A DNA stretch of 64,000 nucleotides from the NCBI RefSeq assembly GCF_007474605.1, contig NZ_VHKL01000006.1:62001-126000 (forward strand). Reading direction: 5' to 3'. The position numbers were made by a program, and so were the translations under genes. Shown here piece by piece: positions 44,437-54,251 of the stretch (positions are counted from its first letter, which is position 1; the number at the start of each line of letters is the position of its first letter). The notes under the pieces were generated by a model. That model made no database searches. It was not told the DNA's origin and saw only the letters and a program-made list of their open reading frames with translations. The DNA comes from Rhodoligotrophos appendicifer. Lineage in GTDB: Bacteria > Pseudomonadota > Alphaproteobacteria > Rhizobiales > Im1.

Positions 44437-45282
44437 ATGTCTCTGACAACGGATGCCGGCCGTCGGACGGACCTAGCCCTGCAGACCGCGCCGGCCTCCG
44501 GCACGGCGCCTTCGCGTGCCCCCTGGCGGGGAATGGCACTGAGCCTGATCATCCCTGTCCTTGTGGGGGCGAGCTGGGAAATTGCGGTCGCCTCGGGATG
44601 GGCCCAGGGACGGCTGATGCCGCCCCCGAGCCGCATCTTCACGACGCTCTATGACCTGGCCGTCCATGACCAGCTCTGGCTGCATGTCACGGTGACTTTG
44701 GCAAGGATCGCCGCAGGGTTTGCTTTCGGTGTCTTGGCCGGCACGATCCTCGGCGCGATTGCGGGCTATTCCACCCTCGCCCGCCGCATGCTGGATCCGA
44801 CCCTCCAGGCCTTGCGGGCGGTGCCCTCCATTGCTTGGGTGCCGCTCTTCATCCTCTGGTTTGGCATCTTCGAGACGAGCAAGGTCGTACTGATCGCGGT
44901 TGGGGTGTTCTTTCCCGTCTATCTCGGGGTCATGGCGGCAATCGCCTCGGTCGACCGAAAAGTGGTCGAGGTCGGCCGGATCTTTCGTCTGAGTGGCCCG
45001 GCTATGGTCCGTCGCATTCTGCTGCCGGCGATCCTGCCCTCCTATGTCGTCGCCGTGCGCTCAGGCCTCGGCCTGGGATGGATGTTCGTGGTCGCCGCTG
45101 AGCTGATGGGCGCCTCCGAAGGTTTGGGCTACCTCCTCTATGACGGCCAGCAGCTCGGCAAGCCGGATCAGATCGTGGCCGCCATTCTGGTTTTTGCCGT
45201 CCTTGGAAAGCTGACCGACAGTCTCATCGTTTTCCTGACCCGGCCCATGCTCGCGTGGCAGGACGCCTTTGCCGCCCGCTGA
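44437..45282 (+). CDS. ssuC: ABC transporter permease, SsuC/TauC type
   Basis: This 281-aa inner-membrane permease has about six TM helices. The cytoplasmic loop contacting the ATPase is visible around EVGRIFRLSGPAMVRRILLPA. The PSIAWVPLFILWFG segment is characteristic of the SsuC/TauC/NrtB group. It lies between the binding protein (5 bp before) and the ATPase (9 bp after), so the three form one importer. Confidence 0.88.
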   Translation: MSLTTDAGRRTDLALQTAPASGTAPSRAPWRGMALSLIIPVLVGASWEIAVASGWAQGRLMPPPSRIFTTLYDLAVHDQLWLHVTVTLARIAAGFAFGVLAGTILGAIAGYSTLARRMLDPTLQALRAVPSIAWVPLFILWFGIFETSKVVLIAVGVFFPVYLGVMAAIASVDRKVVEVGRIFRLSGPAMVRRILLPAILPSYVVAVRSGLGLGWMFVVAAELMGASEGLGYLLYDGQQLGKPDQIVAAILVFAVLGKLTDSLIVFLTRPMLAWQDAFAAR

Positions 45283-45291
45283 GGAGCTGTC

Positions 45292-46083
45292 ATGCTGATT
45301 CTCGATCGATTGGAGAAGACCTACCCGAACGGCACCCATGCCTTGGGCGGAGTGTCCCTGTGTGTGGACTCAGGAGAGATCGTGCTCGTGGTCGGCGGCT
45401 CAGGCTGCGGGAAGTCGACGCTTCTGCGCCTCATTGCCGGCCTCGACCAGCCCACGGCCGGGGTCGTGAAAGTCGACGACCTCCTTATCGACCGCCCTCA
45501 TCCGGCGGTGGGCATGGTGTTTCAGGAGCCGCGGCTTCTGCCCTGGCTGACCATCTCGGGAAATATCGGCTTCGGCCTCGACGATCTTCCGGCGCGCGAG
45601 CGCGACACCCGGATCGAGCGTGCCTTGGGCCGTCTCGGCCTGACCGGATATGGCGATCGTTGGCCGCGCGAGCTGTCCGGCGGCCAGGCGCAGCGCGTGG
45701 CGATCGCTCGGGCTCTGGTCGCAGGGCCCCAGGTGCTGCTTCTGGACGAGCCATTCTCGGCCCTCGACGCCTTTACCAGAGCAAGTCTGCAGGATGCTCT
45801 GCTCGCCCTTTGGGAAGCTCAGCGTCCGACTTTGGTGATGGTCAGTCATGATGTTCAGGAGGCAGTGGCTCTTGCCGACCGCATCGTCATCATGCAGCCG
45901 CATCCCGGCCGGATCTTCACCGAGATTGCGGTCCCTCTATCCAGGCCGCGGGATCGACTGAGTGACGAATTCGTCGTCATCGAACGTCAGGTATTGCGCG
46001 CGCTTGACGGCTCCCTTAAGCCCTTGGATCAGGGCGCCGGGCAATCACTGGAGGCACCGATCGGTGCGGGCGGCTGGTGGTGA
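45292..46083 (+). CDS. ssuB: ABC transporter ATP-binding protein, SsuB/TauB type
   Basis: This 263-aa ATPase drives the importer. Walker A is VGGSGCGKST, the Q-loop is GMVFQEPRLLPW, the signature is LSGGQAQRVAIARAL, Walker B is VLLLDEPFSALD and the H-loop is VSHDVQEA. The EPRLLPW form of the Q-loop is typical of the sulfonate/nitrate/taurine subgroup. The C-terminal tail after residue 240 is variable. Confidence 0.9.
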   Translation: MLILDRLEKTYPNGTHALGGVSLCVDSGEIVLVVGGSGCGKSTLLRLIAGLDQPTAGVVKVDDLLIDRPHPAVGMVFQEPRLLPWLTISGNIGFGLDDLPARERDTRIERALGRLGLTGYGDRWPRELSGGQAQRVAIARALVAGPQVLLLDEPFSALDAFTRASLQDALLALWEAQRPTLVMVSHDVQEAVALADRIVIMQPHPGRIFTEIAVPLSRPRDRLSDEFVVIERQVLRALDGSLKPLDQGAGQSLEAPIGAGGWW

Positions 46084-46118
46084 ACATCATCCGCTGACAA
46101 CAAGGCTCAGGAGAACAC

Positions 46119-46634
46119 ATGGACGCCGATCAACTTCGCGCCCTGCAGGCGCCGCTGAAATCCCGCTACAAGGATGCTCCCGACGCGGCCCGCATCACTC
46201 TCACGGCGCGCGGTCAGCTCGATGACCAGTCCATCGCTTGCAAGGTTGAGACCGGGCGCGCCATCGCCATGGCGGGCCTGCATCCTGCAACCGGCGGCAC
46301 CGGGGCTGAACTGTGCTCCGGCGATATGCTGCTGGAAGCCCTCGTCGCCTGTGCTGGCGTCACTTTGAAGGCTGTTGCGACCGCTCTGGACATCCCCCTG
46401 CGCTCCGGCACCGTCACCGCCGAGGGTGATCTCGATTTCCGCGGCACTTTGGGGGTCGATAAGGGGGCGCCCGTCGGTTTCGAAACGATCCGGCTGCGCT
46501 TCGACGTCGACACGGACGCGCCCCAGGATAAGATCGATACACTTCTGAAACTCACTGAGCGCTATTGCGTCATTTTCCAGACCCTGTCGCACAAGCCCGA
46601 ACTCAGTGTCGAAATGCGAAACGGAGCACAATGA
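46119..46634 (+). CDS. OsmC family protein (peroxide/thiol peroxidase-like)
   Basis: This 171-aa OsmC-fold protein has both family Cys, in ELCSGDMLLEALVACAG and ERYCVIFQTL. In OsmC/Ohr proteins such Cys reduce organic hydroperoxides. Its place 35 bp after the sulfonate ABC genes suggests co-transcription with them. Its stop overlaps the malonyl-CoA synthase start as ATGA. Whether it acts on peroxides or on another thiol-linked substrate is open. Confidence 0.85.
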   Translation: MDADQLRALQAPLKSRYKDAPDAARITLTARGQLDDQSIACKVETGRAIAMAGLHPATGGTGAELCSGDMLLEALVACAGVTLKAVATALDIPLRSGTVTAEGDLDFRGTLGVDKGAPVGFETIRLRFDVDTDAPQDKIDTLLKLTERYCVIFQTLSHKPELSVEMRNGAQ

Positions 46635-48157
46635 GCGGCAACGCCAATCTCTTTGCGCTGTTTGAGGAACGCTTCCGGCAGGCTTCAGACAGCCCCGCTT
46701 TCTCCCAGCCGGGGCGGGCACCCGTCACCTATGGCGCACTCCTGACCCTGGTTGGGCGTTATGCCAATGCCCTGCGCGAGCTGAGCGTTGAAACCGGTGA
46801 TCGGGTCACGGTGCAGGTCGAGAAATCGATCGCCAACGTCGCGCTCTATCTCGCGGTCATGAAGGTGGGTGCCGTCTACCAGCCCTTGAACACGGCGTAC
46901 ACGGCGGCCGAGGTCGATTATTTCGTCGGCGATGCCGAGCCTCGGCTGATCGTAACCGACCCCTCCCGCCGCGCTGCCATGGAAGATCTTGCCGATCGCC
47001 GCGGCGTCGGGGCCGTCGAGACGCTGGATGCGGAGGGCGGAGGCTCCCTTGCCGAATTCGCCGCCGATCAGCCGAGCACGGCGGACACCGCCTTCCGTGA
47101 CCCTGACGATCTCGCCGGTCTGCTCTACACGTCAGGCACCACGGGCCGCTCCAAGGGTGCCATGCTCACGCATCGCAACCTGTCCTCCAATGCCGTCACT
47201 CTGAAGGATCTTTGGGGGTTCGAGCCCGGAGACGTCCTGCTGCATGCTTTGCCGATCTTCCACGTGCACGGCCTTTACGTGGCGCTGAACACGGCCTTTC
47301 TGAACACCTCCGAGATCATCTGGCTGCCGAAATTCGACGCCGCCCAGGTCGTTGCCGAGTTACCACGGGCAACGGTCATGATGGGGGTGCCGACCTTTTA
47401 TACCCGCTTGTTGAACGAGCCCCGCTTCACGGCCGAGGCCGCCCGCCACATGCGCCTCTTCATCTCGGGGTCCGCCCCGCTTCTGGCCGAGACCCACCGC
47501 GAGTTCGAGCAGCGGGTCGGCCACCGCATCCTCGAGCGCTACGGCATGACCGAATGCGGCATGATCACGTCGAACCCCTACCTCGGCGACCGGCTTGCCG
47601 GCACGGTGGGTTTTGCCCTGCCGGGGGTCGAGGTGCGCATTGCCGACAAGGAGGGCCATGCCCTGGCGGCGGGCGAAGTCGGCATGCTGGAAACGAACGG
47701 CCCCAATCGCTTCAAAGGCTATTGGCGCATGCCCGAAAAGACGGCCGAGGAGATCCGCCCAGACGGCTTCTTCATCACCGGCGACCTGGCTGTCATGGAC
47801 GAAGCTGGCCGCGTGACGATCGTCGGACGCGGAAAGGACCTGATCATCTCCGGCGGCTTCAACGTCTATCCCAAGGAGATTGAAAGTCTTCTCGACGAGT
47901 TGCCGGGGATTGGCGAATCCGCAGTCATCGGCGTGCCCCATCCTGATTTCGGTGAAGCGGTCATCGCGGTCGTGACGCCCAAGACCGGTGAGGCCGTATC
48001 CGAGAGCGAACTGATCACCAGCCTGTCGGAGCGCCTTGCGAAGTTCAAGGTCCCCAAGCGCATCTTCACCATGGATGAACTTCCCCGCAACACCATGGGC
48101 AAAGTCCAGAAGGCGGAGCTCCGAAGAGTCCACGATACCCTGTTCCGCAAGGTTTGA
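46631..48157 (+). CDS. matB: malonyl-CoA synthase / acyl-CoA ligase
   Basis: This 508-aa AMP-forming acyl-CoA synthetase uses ATP and CoA to activate a short acid, probably malonate. The phosphate loop is LLYTSGTTGRSKGAM, and the A5 motif ERYGMTECGMITSNPY resembles MatB, where the TSNPY stretch helps bind malonate. The hinge IVGRGKDLIISGG and the catalytic Lys in PRNTMGKVQK are present. The start at 46,631 has GGAG 5 nt upstream and overlaps the OsmC stop. No malonyl-CoA decarboxylase is nearby, so the physiological acid is inferred. Confidence 0.82.
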   Translation: MSGNANLFALFEERFRQASDSPAFSQPGRAPVTYGALLTLVGRYANALRELSVETGDRVTVQVEKSIANVALYLAVMKVGAVYQPLNTAYTAAEVDYFVGDAEPRLIVTDPSRRAAMEDLADRRGVGAVETLDAEGGGSLAEFAADQPSTADTAFRDPDDLAGLLYTSGTTGRSKGAMLTHRNLSSNAVTLKDLWGFEPGDVLLHALPIFHVHGLYVALNTAFLNTSEIIWLPKFDAAQVVAELPRATVMMGVPTFYTRLLNEPRFTAEAARHMRLFISGSAPLLAETHREFEQRVGHRILERYGMTECGMITSNPYLGDRLAGTVGFALPGVEVRIADKEGHALAAGEVGMLETNGPNRFKGYWRMPEKTAEEIRPDGFFITGDLAVMDEAGRVTIVGRGKDLIISGGFNVYPKEIESLLDELPGIGESAVIGVPHPDFGEAVIAVVTPKTGEAVSESELITSLSERLAKFKVPKRIFTMDELPRNTMGKVQKAELRRVHDTLFRKV

Positions 48158-48170
48158 GATCTGCTGGCCG

Positions 48171-49565
48171 TTAATGGGCTATGTCTCTGGCTGGCCTTAC
48201 TTTGAGGCTGACGCCGGCGGCCACCAGTCCGAAGGCTCCTGCGATGCCGAACACCCAGACGGCTGCCTGCAGCATGTCTGCGCGCAGAAGCTCCTGGGTC
48301 AAGCCGGATTTATTGGCCACGAGGCCGGCCAGTGCGGCGCCGATGGCATAGCCCACCGACTGCAGCGTCGGCACCAACCCGGAAGCCTGGTCACGCTCCT
48401 CCGGGAGGGCGGCGTCCATGATCGCCTGCGCGATATAGGCATAACTCATACCGAACCCCACCCCGATGATGATGAGGCAGGCGATGACGGCCCCAAGCTC
48501 GCCACTGATCATGGCCAAGGCCAGTCCGCCCACACCCACCGCATTCAGCGTCACCCCGGCCACAATGGCGGCGCGTCGCTGTTTCGGTCTCAGCCACTGG
48601 GCCGCCAGAAGAGCCGAGCTGCTCCAGGCGATCGCGATGATTGCGCCGATGGCGCCTGCGATGCTGGGCCCAAGCTCCCACAGCATCTGCACGAACATCA
48701 CCACATAGACCCCGGCTGCGGCCTCTGACAGGAACATCAGCAGCGTGGTCCAGAAGCCCGCCCCGACCGGATTGCGCCAGTTGAGGGCCCCCGTCGGGAT
48801 CATTCGGTTGGCATAGCGCCGGTCCGCCAAGCCCACTGCGACCAATATGGCGGCGCCCAAACCCACCAGCGCCACAGCACCGAGTGCGGGTACGATGCCC
48901 GCCGCCGCGATCATCATGATGCCGAGACCCAGCGCCAGCAGTCGGAACAGCGGAAAACCGCCTCCCGCACCGCTCGGTTGCGAAGGTACGATCAGCACAA
49001 CCAGCCCGATGAAGGCAAGCCCCAAGGGCACGTTGATGAGGAAGGCGGCGCGCCACGAGATGAACTCGGTGGCAAGGCCGGCGAGGAACGGCCCACCAAA
49101 AGCGGCAACCGCCCACACCATGGCCTCGACGCCGAGGACCTTGGGGATCAGCCGGCTTGGAAACAGCTCGGGAACGAGCGCGTAGCAGACGGCCGCGATC
49201 ACCCCTTCTCCCAATCCCTGCAGTCCCCGTCCGATGAGGACTTCGACCATGGACCCGGCAACGCTGGAGATGACAATGCCGGCCAGGAACACCACTGCCG
49301 AGGCGATGAGCGCATGCCGTGCGCCGAATTTCTGCTTGAGCAATGCGCCCGCCGCCCCGCCGATGATCGCCGGCACCAGATAGCAGGTGAACGCCCAGGA
49401 GATCAGCACCACGCCGCCGATTTCCCGCACGGCACTGGGCAGCGAGGTCGCCACGATGAAGGTATTGAATGCATAGAGCCCGACGCCGAGGCAGAGTGTC
49501 GTCAGTGCCGTTGCATTGCGCCGCTGCAGCAGGCTGCCCCAGTCGCTCGAGACGAAATCGGACAT
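48171..49565 (-). CDS. MFS transporter (drug-efflux type)
   Basis: This 464-aa major facilitator superfamily protein has 12-14 TM helices. The region after the second helix (VPAIIGGAAGALLKQKFGARHALI) matches motif A. GLGEGVIAAVCYALVPELF resembles motif C/D in export pumps. It probably expels a small molecule by proton antiport. It is convergent with the matB operon (13 bp apart), so it is regulated separately. The start MSDFVSSDW is preferred to the longer frame. Confidence 0.85.
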   Translation of the reverse strand: MSDFVSSDWGSLLQRRNATALTTLCLGVGLYAFNTFIVATSLPSAVREIGGVVLISWAFTCYLVPAIIGGAAGALLKQKFGARHALIASAVVFLAGIVISSVAGSMVEVLIGRGLQGLGEGVIAAVCYALVPELFPSRLIPKVLGVEAMVWAVAAFGGPFLAGLATEFISWRAAFLINVPLGLAFIGLVVLIVPSQPSGAGGGFPLFRLLALGLGIMMIAAAGIVPALGAVALVGLGAAILVAVGLADRRYANRMIPTGALNWRNPVGAGFWTTLLMFLSEAAAGVYVVMFVQMLWELGPSIAGAIGAIIAIAWSSSALLAAQWLRPKQRRAAIVAGVTLNAVGVGGLALAMISGELGAVIACLIIIGVGFGMSYAYIAQAIMDAALPEERDQASGLVPTLQSVGYAIGAALAGLVANKSGLTQELLRADMLQAAVWVFGIAGAFGLVAAGVSLKVRPARDIAH

Positions 49566-49659
49566 GCACAGCGCCCTCCGGATGGACGGGAAGCTGTAGC
49601 CGACCGCAGCTGAGGAAATCAATCTCTCTTAGAGAATCGGCAGCGGCAAAGCTGCCGGC

Positions 49660-50367
49660 TTAGATCACTCGCGTCCTCAGTTCACCGATGCCTTCGACGC
49701 CACCATGCAGTTCGTCGCCGCGCGAGACGGCCGCCACGCCTGCGGGTGTGCCGGTGAAGATCAGGTCTCCCGGCTGCAGCGTGAACAGACCGGACAGATA
49801 AGACACCGTCTCCGGCACCTTCCAGATCATCTGGTTGAGATTGCCCTTTTGCCGGAGCGTGCCATTGACCTTGAGCCAGACGGGACCCGAGGTCGGATGG
49901 CCGATGATCGAAGCCGGCATGATGTCAGAGCAGGGCGCTGAGGCCTCGAAAGCCTTGCCGGTTTCCCATGGCCGGCCCTGCTTCTTCGCCTCCCCTTGCA
50001 GATCGCGCCGCGTCATGTCGATGCCCACCGCATAGCCGTAGACATGTTCCAAGGCCGCATCGACGGGAATGTCGTCGCCTCCGGCTCCGATCGCGATGAC
50101 CAGTTCGATCTCGTGATGCACGTCCTTGGTTCGGGTCGGATATGGGAAGTTTCCATCGTTCACGACGAGACAATCCGGGTTCTTCTGGAAGAAGAACGGC
50201 GGCTCCCGCGTCGGATCCCCGCCCATCTCCAGGGCGTGCTCGGCGTAATTGCGCCCGACGCAATAGATCCTGTGGACCGGAAATAGTTTTCCGGAACCGG
50301 CCACCGGAACGGCAGGAAGCGGCAGCGGCTCGAACACGTAAGTGGGGCTGTCGGATGGACCGTTCAT
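49660..50367 (-). CDS. fumarylacetoacetate hydrolase family protein
   Basis: This 235-aa enzyme of the FAH family hydrolyses or decarboxylates beta-keto acids. The N-terminal [14 protein letters not shown] and [13 protein letters not shown] are the usual signature. Metal ligands lie in [12 protein letters not shown] (Glu pair) and [11 protein letters not shown] (Asp). The C-terminal [14 protein letters not shown] closes the active site. It resembles fumarylpyruvate hydrolases (NagK type). The start MNGPSDSP is preferred to the longer frame. The substrate is not fixed. Confidence 0.87.
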   Translation of the reverse strand: MNGPSDSPTYVFEPLPLPAVPVAGSGKLFPVHRIYCVGRNYAEHALEMGGDPTREPPFFFQKNPDCLVVNDGNFPYPTRTKDVHHEIELVIAIGAGGDDIPVDAALEHVYGYAVGIDMTRRDLQGEAKKQGRPWETGKAFEASAPCSDIMPASIIGHPTSGPVWLKVNGTLRQKGNLNQMIWKVPETVSYLSGLFTLQPGDLIFTGTPAGVAAVSRGDELHGGVEGIGELRTRVI

Positions 50368-50549
50368 GGCGTCGAGCTCCTGCGCAATTGCCCGCCCGCC
50401 AGCAGCGGACGACCATCCGATAAGCGATGGAAGCATGGATTGTCGAGCCCTTGTTTCGCACCCGTTCGATCATCCCGTGACGCGCGAAGTGGAACCGTCT
50501 TGGCAGTCAGCTGTTGCAGGGACAATGAAGAATACCGATGGAGGAAGCA

Positions 50550-50945
50550 ATGCGCGGGCTTTTCACTTTATCCGTACTGACCTGCTTGGTCGCCATCCCT
50601 GGCGCGGCATTGGCGGGCCCCTGCACCGATCGCATCGCCGCGATCGAGAAGACGTTGAGTTCGAGGGATGCGGGCTCCGGTCCGACCAGCACGGGCTCCG
50701 CGAGCACCGCACCGGCACCCGGGACGGAGGCAACCGCGGCGATGAACGCGACCGTCGGCAATACGGCAACGTCGGCGGCGGACGTGCGCCAGCAGACGCA
50801 AGGCGGCGCCACGGCCAGCCAGGCGGCGACCATGAATGATCCCAAGCTGCTCAGTGACAAGGTTGCAGAGGCGAAGGCCGCCGACGCGGCGGGCGACAGC
50901 GCGGGTTGCACGAAGGCCCTCGACGAGGCCGAAACCATGATGTGA
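50550..50945 (+). CDS. small secreted hypothetical protein
   Basis: This 131-aa protein has a signal peptide (GLFTLSVLTCLVAIPGAALA) cut before GPCTDRIAA. The mature part is Ala-, Thr- and Ser-rich with low complexity in the middle. It ends in a helical tail with a second Cys (DSAGCTKALDEAETMM) that may pair with the first. Similar short periplasmic proteins occur in Hyphomicrobiales, but I know no function. GAGGAAGC lies just before the ATG. Confidence 0.65.
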   Translation: MRGLFTLSVLTCLVAIPGAALAGPCTDRIAAIEKTLSSRDAGSGPTSTGSASTAPAPGTEATAAMNATVGNTATSAADVRQQTQGGATASQAATMNDPKLLSDKVAEAKAADAAGDSAGCTKALDEAETMM

Positions 50946-51051
50946 CAGGAATCGACCGTTCCTGAAAGATCGGACAGCAGCAACCTGAAAGGTCGCCCTG
51001 CCTCTGGCTTTAGGCTAAGAGGCAGCAAGACCCATGAACCAGGAAAGTCTT

Positions 51052-51852
51052 ATGTCCGATCTCATCCTTGAGCACCGCGACGGCGCGATCATCACGCTCA
51101 CTCTCAATTTGCCGGAGGTCCGCAATCCGATCTCCGATCCCGACATGATCGATGCGCTGGAATCGGCCATGTGCCGATGCGATGCGGATCTTGAAATCCG
51201 CGCCGTGATCCTCACCGGTGCCGGTAGCGCGTTCTCCTCGGGCGGCAACTTGAAGAAGATGGGAGAGGCCGGCGGCCTCAATGCGGAGTTGCCTGCTGAG
51301 ACACGCCGCAATTACCGCTACGGCATCCAGCGCCTGCCGCTCCTGTTCGAGGCCTTGGAGGTCCCGGTCATCGCTGCAGTGAACGGTCCAGCCATCGGTG
51401 CGGGCTGTGATCTGACCTGCATGTGCGATATCCGCATCGGCGGTGAGAGCGCAGCCTTTGCCGAGAGCTTCGTGAAAATCGGGATCGTTCCCGGCGATGG
51501 CGGAGCCTGGCTCCTGCCCCGCATTGTCGGCTTCTCGAAGGCCTGTGAAATGGCGCTCACCGGGGATCTGATCAAGGCACCCGAGGCGCTGGCCTGTGGC
51601 CTGATCTCCAAGATTGTCCCCGATGACAAACTGCTCGAGGAGGCGCATGTGATAGCCGCAAAAATCGCGGCGAACCCGCCGCACGCCATGCGCATGACGA
51701 AGCGGCTTCTGCGCGAGGCGTCCCGCAACTCGCTGGCCACGATCCTTGAGATGTCCGCCGCGATGCAGGCTCTGAGCCATGCCACGGCTGATCACAAGGA
51801 AGCGATCTCAGCCATGCTCAGCAAGCGCAAGCCGACCTTTACCGGCGACTGA
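51052..51852 (+). CDS. enoyl-CoA hydratase/isomerase family protein (crotonase)
   Basis: This 266-aa crotonase-fold protein has both oxyanion-hole segments: AGSAFSSGGNLKKMG and NGPAIGAGCDLTCMCD. FVKIGIVPGDGGAWLLPR follows at the active-site helix, with Asp where classic hydratases often have a second Glu neighbour. It may therefore be a hydratase, isomerase or hydrolase. AGGAAAG precedes MSDLILEH. It is the only + strand gene near the long - strand catabolic run and probably belongs to it. Confidence 0.85.
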   Translation: MSDLILEHRDGAIITLTLNLPEVRNPISDPDMIDALESAMCRCDADLEIRAVILTGAGSAFSSGGNLKKMGEAGGLNAELPAETRRNYRYGIQRLPLLFEALEVPVIAAVNGPAIGAGCDLTCMCDIRIGGESAAFAESFVKIGIVPGDGGAWLLPRIVGFSKACEMALTGDLIKAPEALACGLISKIVPDDKLLEEAHVIAAKIAANPPHAMRMTKRLLREASRNSLATILEMSAAMQALSHATADHKEAISAMLSKRKPTFTGD

Positions 51853-51911
51853 GGCGTCTCGGTTCAGTGGCAATTTGCCCCCGTTCGTGGTCTTCGTGAA
51901 CGCGGATACGG

Positions 51912-53537
51912 CTAACCTCGACCATCTTCGAGGATCATCGCTGCACCCTTTTCCCCGATCATGACCGACGGCGAGTTCGTATTTCCCGAAGTGATCCGCG
52001 GCATGATCGAGGCATCGACAACACGCAGCCCCTCGATGCCCCTCACCCTTAGGCGCTCATCGACGACCGCCATGGGATCGCTCTCGATCCCCATCTTCGC
52101 GCTTCCAACCGGATGGAAGATGGTGGTCGCGATCTCGCCCACGGCTTTGGTCAGCTCCTCATCGCTCTGGAACTGAGCCCCCGGCTTGTACTCCTCGGGT
52201 TGGTATCGGGCCAGCGGTGGCTGTGCCATGATCCGGCGTGTGAGACGCATGCTGTCGACCGCCACCTGCCGGTCTTCCTCCGTGGCCAGATAATTCGGGC
52301 GGATGGAGGGCGGAGCCGCCGCGTCGCGGCTCATCGCATGCACACTGCCGCGGCTTGAGGGACGCAGATTGCAGACACTCGCCGTGAACGCACCGAACGA
52401 ATGCAGGCCGTCGCCCCATTTGTCCAGCGACAGGGGCTGGATATGGAATTCCAGATTGGCAGTCGCGTAGTCACCCGACGATTTGGCAAAGATGCCGACC
52501 TGCGAAGGTGCCATGGTCAAGGCGCCGCGGCGCCGGAACAGATATTCTAGACCCATTCCCGCGCGCCGCAGCAGGTTCGCATAATCGGTGTTCAGGGTTC
52601 GCACGCCGGACACCTTGAACACCGGCCGGATCTGGAGATGGTCCTGCAGGTTTTCTCCCACCCCCGGCGCATGATGCATCACTTCAATGCCCAGGGTGGA
52701 GAGCCGCTCGCCATCCCCGATTCCGCTGCGCTCGAGGATCACTGGCGAAGCGACCGCGCCGGCCGACAGCACCACGCTTGCGGCGGCCTTGGCATGGAAA
52801 ACTTCACCGTCCCGCGAGAACACGACGCCGGTCGCGCGTCCATTTTCCAAAGTCACGCGGTCTACATGGACACCGGTTTCGAGACGCAGATTGGGACGGT
52901 TGAGAACAGGCTTGAGGAAGCCCCGGGCAGCACTCCAGCGTCGACCGAGTTTCTGGTTCACCTGGAAATAGGACGAGCCCTCATTGTCCCCGGTGTTGAA
53001 GTCGGAGATCTTGGCGATGCCGGCCGCCTCGGCAGCATCCCGCACGGCATCCAGGATCTCCCAGCTGATGCGCGGGTTCTCCACCCGCCACTCGCCTCCC
53101 GACCGATGCAGGGAATTGGGCGGAGCGGCGTGGTCCTCGTGTTTGAGGAAATAGGGAAGCACATCGTCCCAGCCCCAGCCCCTCAATCCGAGCTGTCGCC
53201 AGCCGTCATAATCGGCAGCCTGGCCGCGCATATAGATCATGGCGTTGATCGCGGAGGATCCGCCGATCACCTTGCCGCGGGGATAGGCAAGCGACCGGCC
53301 GCCGAGGCCCGCCTCCTCGCCGGTCACGAACATCCAGTCGGCGCGAGGGTTGCCGATGGCGAAGAGATAGCCCACAGGGATGTGGAACCAGATCCAGCGG
53401 TCATGGCCGCCCGCCTCCAGCACCAGGACCTTGTTGCGGGGGTTTGCGGAGAGGCGATTGGCCACGACGCAGCCGGCCGAGCCGGCGCCGGCCACGATGT
53501 AGTCGAATGAGCCGAGGTCACGCATCGCGTTGGCCAT
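51912..53537 (-). CDS. GMC family FAD oxidoreductase (choline/alcohol dehydrogenase-like)
   Basis: This 541-aa flavoenzyme of the glucose-methanol-choline family oxidises an alcohol to an aldehyde or ketone. The FAD fold is IVAGAGSAGCVVANRLS. The GMC signatures are YPRGKVIGGSSAINAMIYMRG (first, here positions about 83-103) and SAGAVASPVILERSGIG (second). The catalytic His lies in FHPVGSAKMG and the Asn in SGNTNSP. It is the last gene of the - strand catabolic run, 9 bp after livF. The alcohol is unknown. Confidence 0.88.
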   Translation of the reverse strand: MANAMRDLGSFDYIVAGAGSAGCVVANRLSANPRNKVLVLEAGGHDRWIWFHIPVGYLFAIGNPRADWMFVTGEEAGLGGRSLAYPRGKVIGGSSAINAMIYMRGQAADYDGWRQLGLRGWGWDDVLPYFLKHEDHAAPPNSLHRSGGEWRVENPRISWEILDAVRDAAEAAGIAKISDFNTGDNEGSSYFQVNQKLGRRWSAARGFLKPVLNRPNLRLETGVHVDRVTLENGRATGVVFSRDGEVFHAKAAASVVLSAGAVASPVILERSGIGDGERLSTLGIEVMHHAPGVGENLQDHLQIRPVFKVSGVRTLNTDYANLLRRAGMGLEYLFRRRGALTMAPSQVGIFAKSSGDYATANLEFHIQPLSLDKWGDGLHSFGAFTASVCNLRPSSRGSVHAMSRDAAAPPSIRPNYLATEEDRQVAVDSMRLTRRIMAQPPLARYQPEEYKPGAQFQSDEELTKAVGEIATTIFHPVGSAKMGIESDPMAVVDERLRVRGIEGLRVVDASIMPRITSGNTNSPSVMIGEKGAAMILEDGRG

Positions 53538-53546
53538 GAGGGGATC

Positions 53547-54251
53547 CTAAAGGGCGAGGTAACGCTGCTTGACATCCGCATTGGCATCCAGCGTCGCCCA
53601 GTCGCCTTCGAATACCACTCTTCCCGTGTCGATCACATACAGCCTGTCGGTGCACTGCTTGGCAAACCATAGATTCTGCTCCGACAGAAGCAGGCCCGCC
53701 TTGTTCTCGTTACACACGGCAACCACGTCGCGCGCCAATTGCTCGATGATCACCGGGGCGAGCCCCTCGGTCGGCTCATCCAGCATCATCAGCTTGGGCC
53801 GTGCTGCGATCGCCCGCGCGACGGCCACCATCTGCTGCTGTCCGCCGCTGAGCTGGCCGCCGAGCCGATCCTTGATGGGGACCAGCATGGGAAAGCGGTT
53901 GACCACCGCCTCCGGATCCAGCGCGGTCTCACCGTTGGCGACGCCGTAGCGGGACATGGCGATGTTTTCCAGCACTGTCACATGACCGAAGATCCGGCGA
54001 TCTTCCGGGACCAGGGCGAGGCCCTTCCTCACGCGGGTGAAGCTCGGCGAGCGGCCGAGATCCTCTCCGTTCCAGGAGACGCGACCCTGCACCCGGGGAC
54101 CGGCATTCATGATCGACTTGAACAGGGTGCTTTTGCCTGCGCCGTTGCGGCCCACCACCGCGACCCGTCCCCCATCCTCGACATTGATCGTGATGCCGTG
54201 CAGGATCTGGCTGTCGCCGTAGAAGGCGTTCAGGTTCTCAACTGTCAGCAC
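53547..54251 (-). CDS. livF: branched-chain-type ABC transporter ATPase LivF
   Basis: One of two ATPases of a LIV-type importer. The GTG start at 54,251 gives 234 aa, the family length, and overlaps livG by 14 bp. The ATG at 54,278 is unlikely because it adds a non-family tail. Walker A is VGRNGAGKST, the signature is LSGGQQQMVAVARA, Walker B is LMMLDEPTEGLAP and the H-loop is LLSEQNLWFA. Given the neighbours it probably imports an acid rather than an amino acid. Confidence 0.92.
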   Translation of the reverse strand: MLTVENLNAFYGDSQILHGITINVEDGGRVAVVGRNGAGKSTLFKSIMNAGPRVQGRVSWNGEDLGRSPSFTRVRKGLALVPEDRRIFGHVTVLENIAMSRYGVANGETALDPEAVVNRFPMLVPIKDRLGGQLSGGQQQMVAVARAIAARPKLMMLDEPTEGLAPVIIEQLARDVVAVCNENKAGLLLSEQNLWFAKQCTDRLYVIDTGRVVFEGDWATLDANADVKQRYLAL

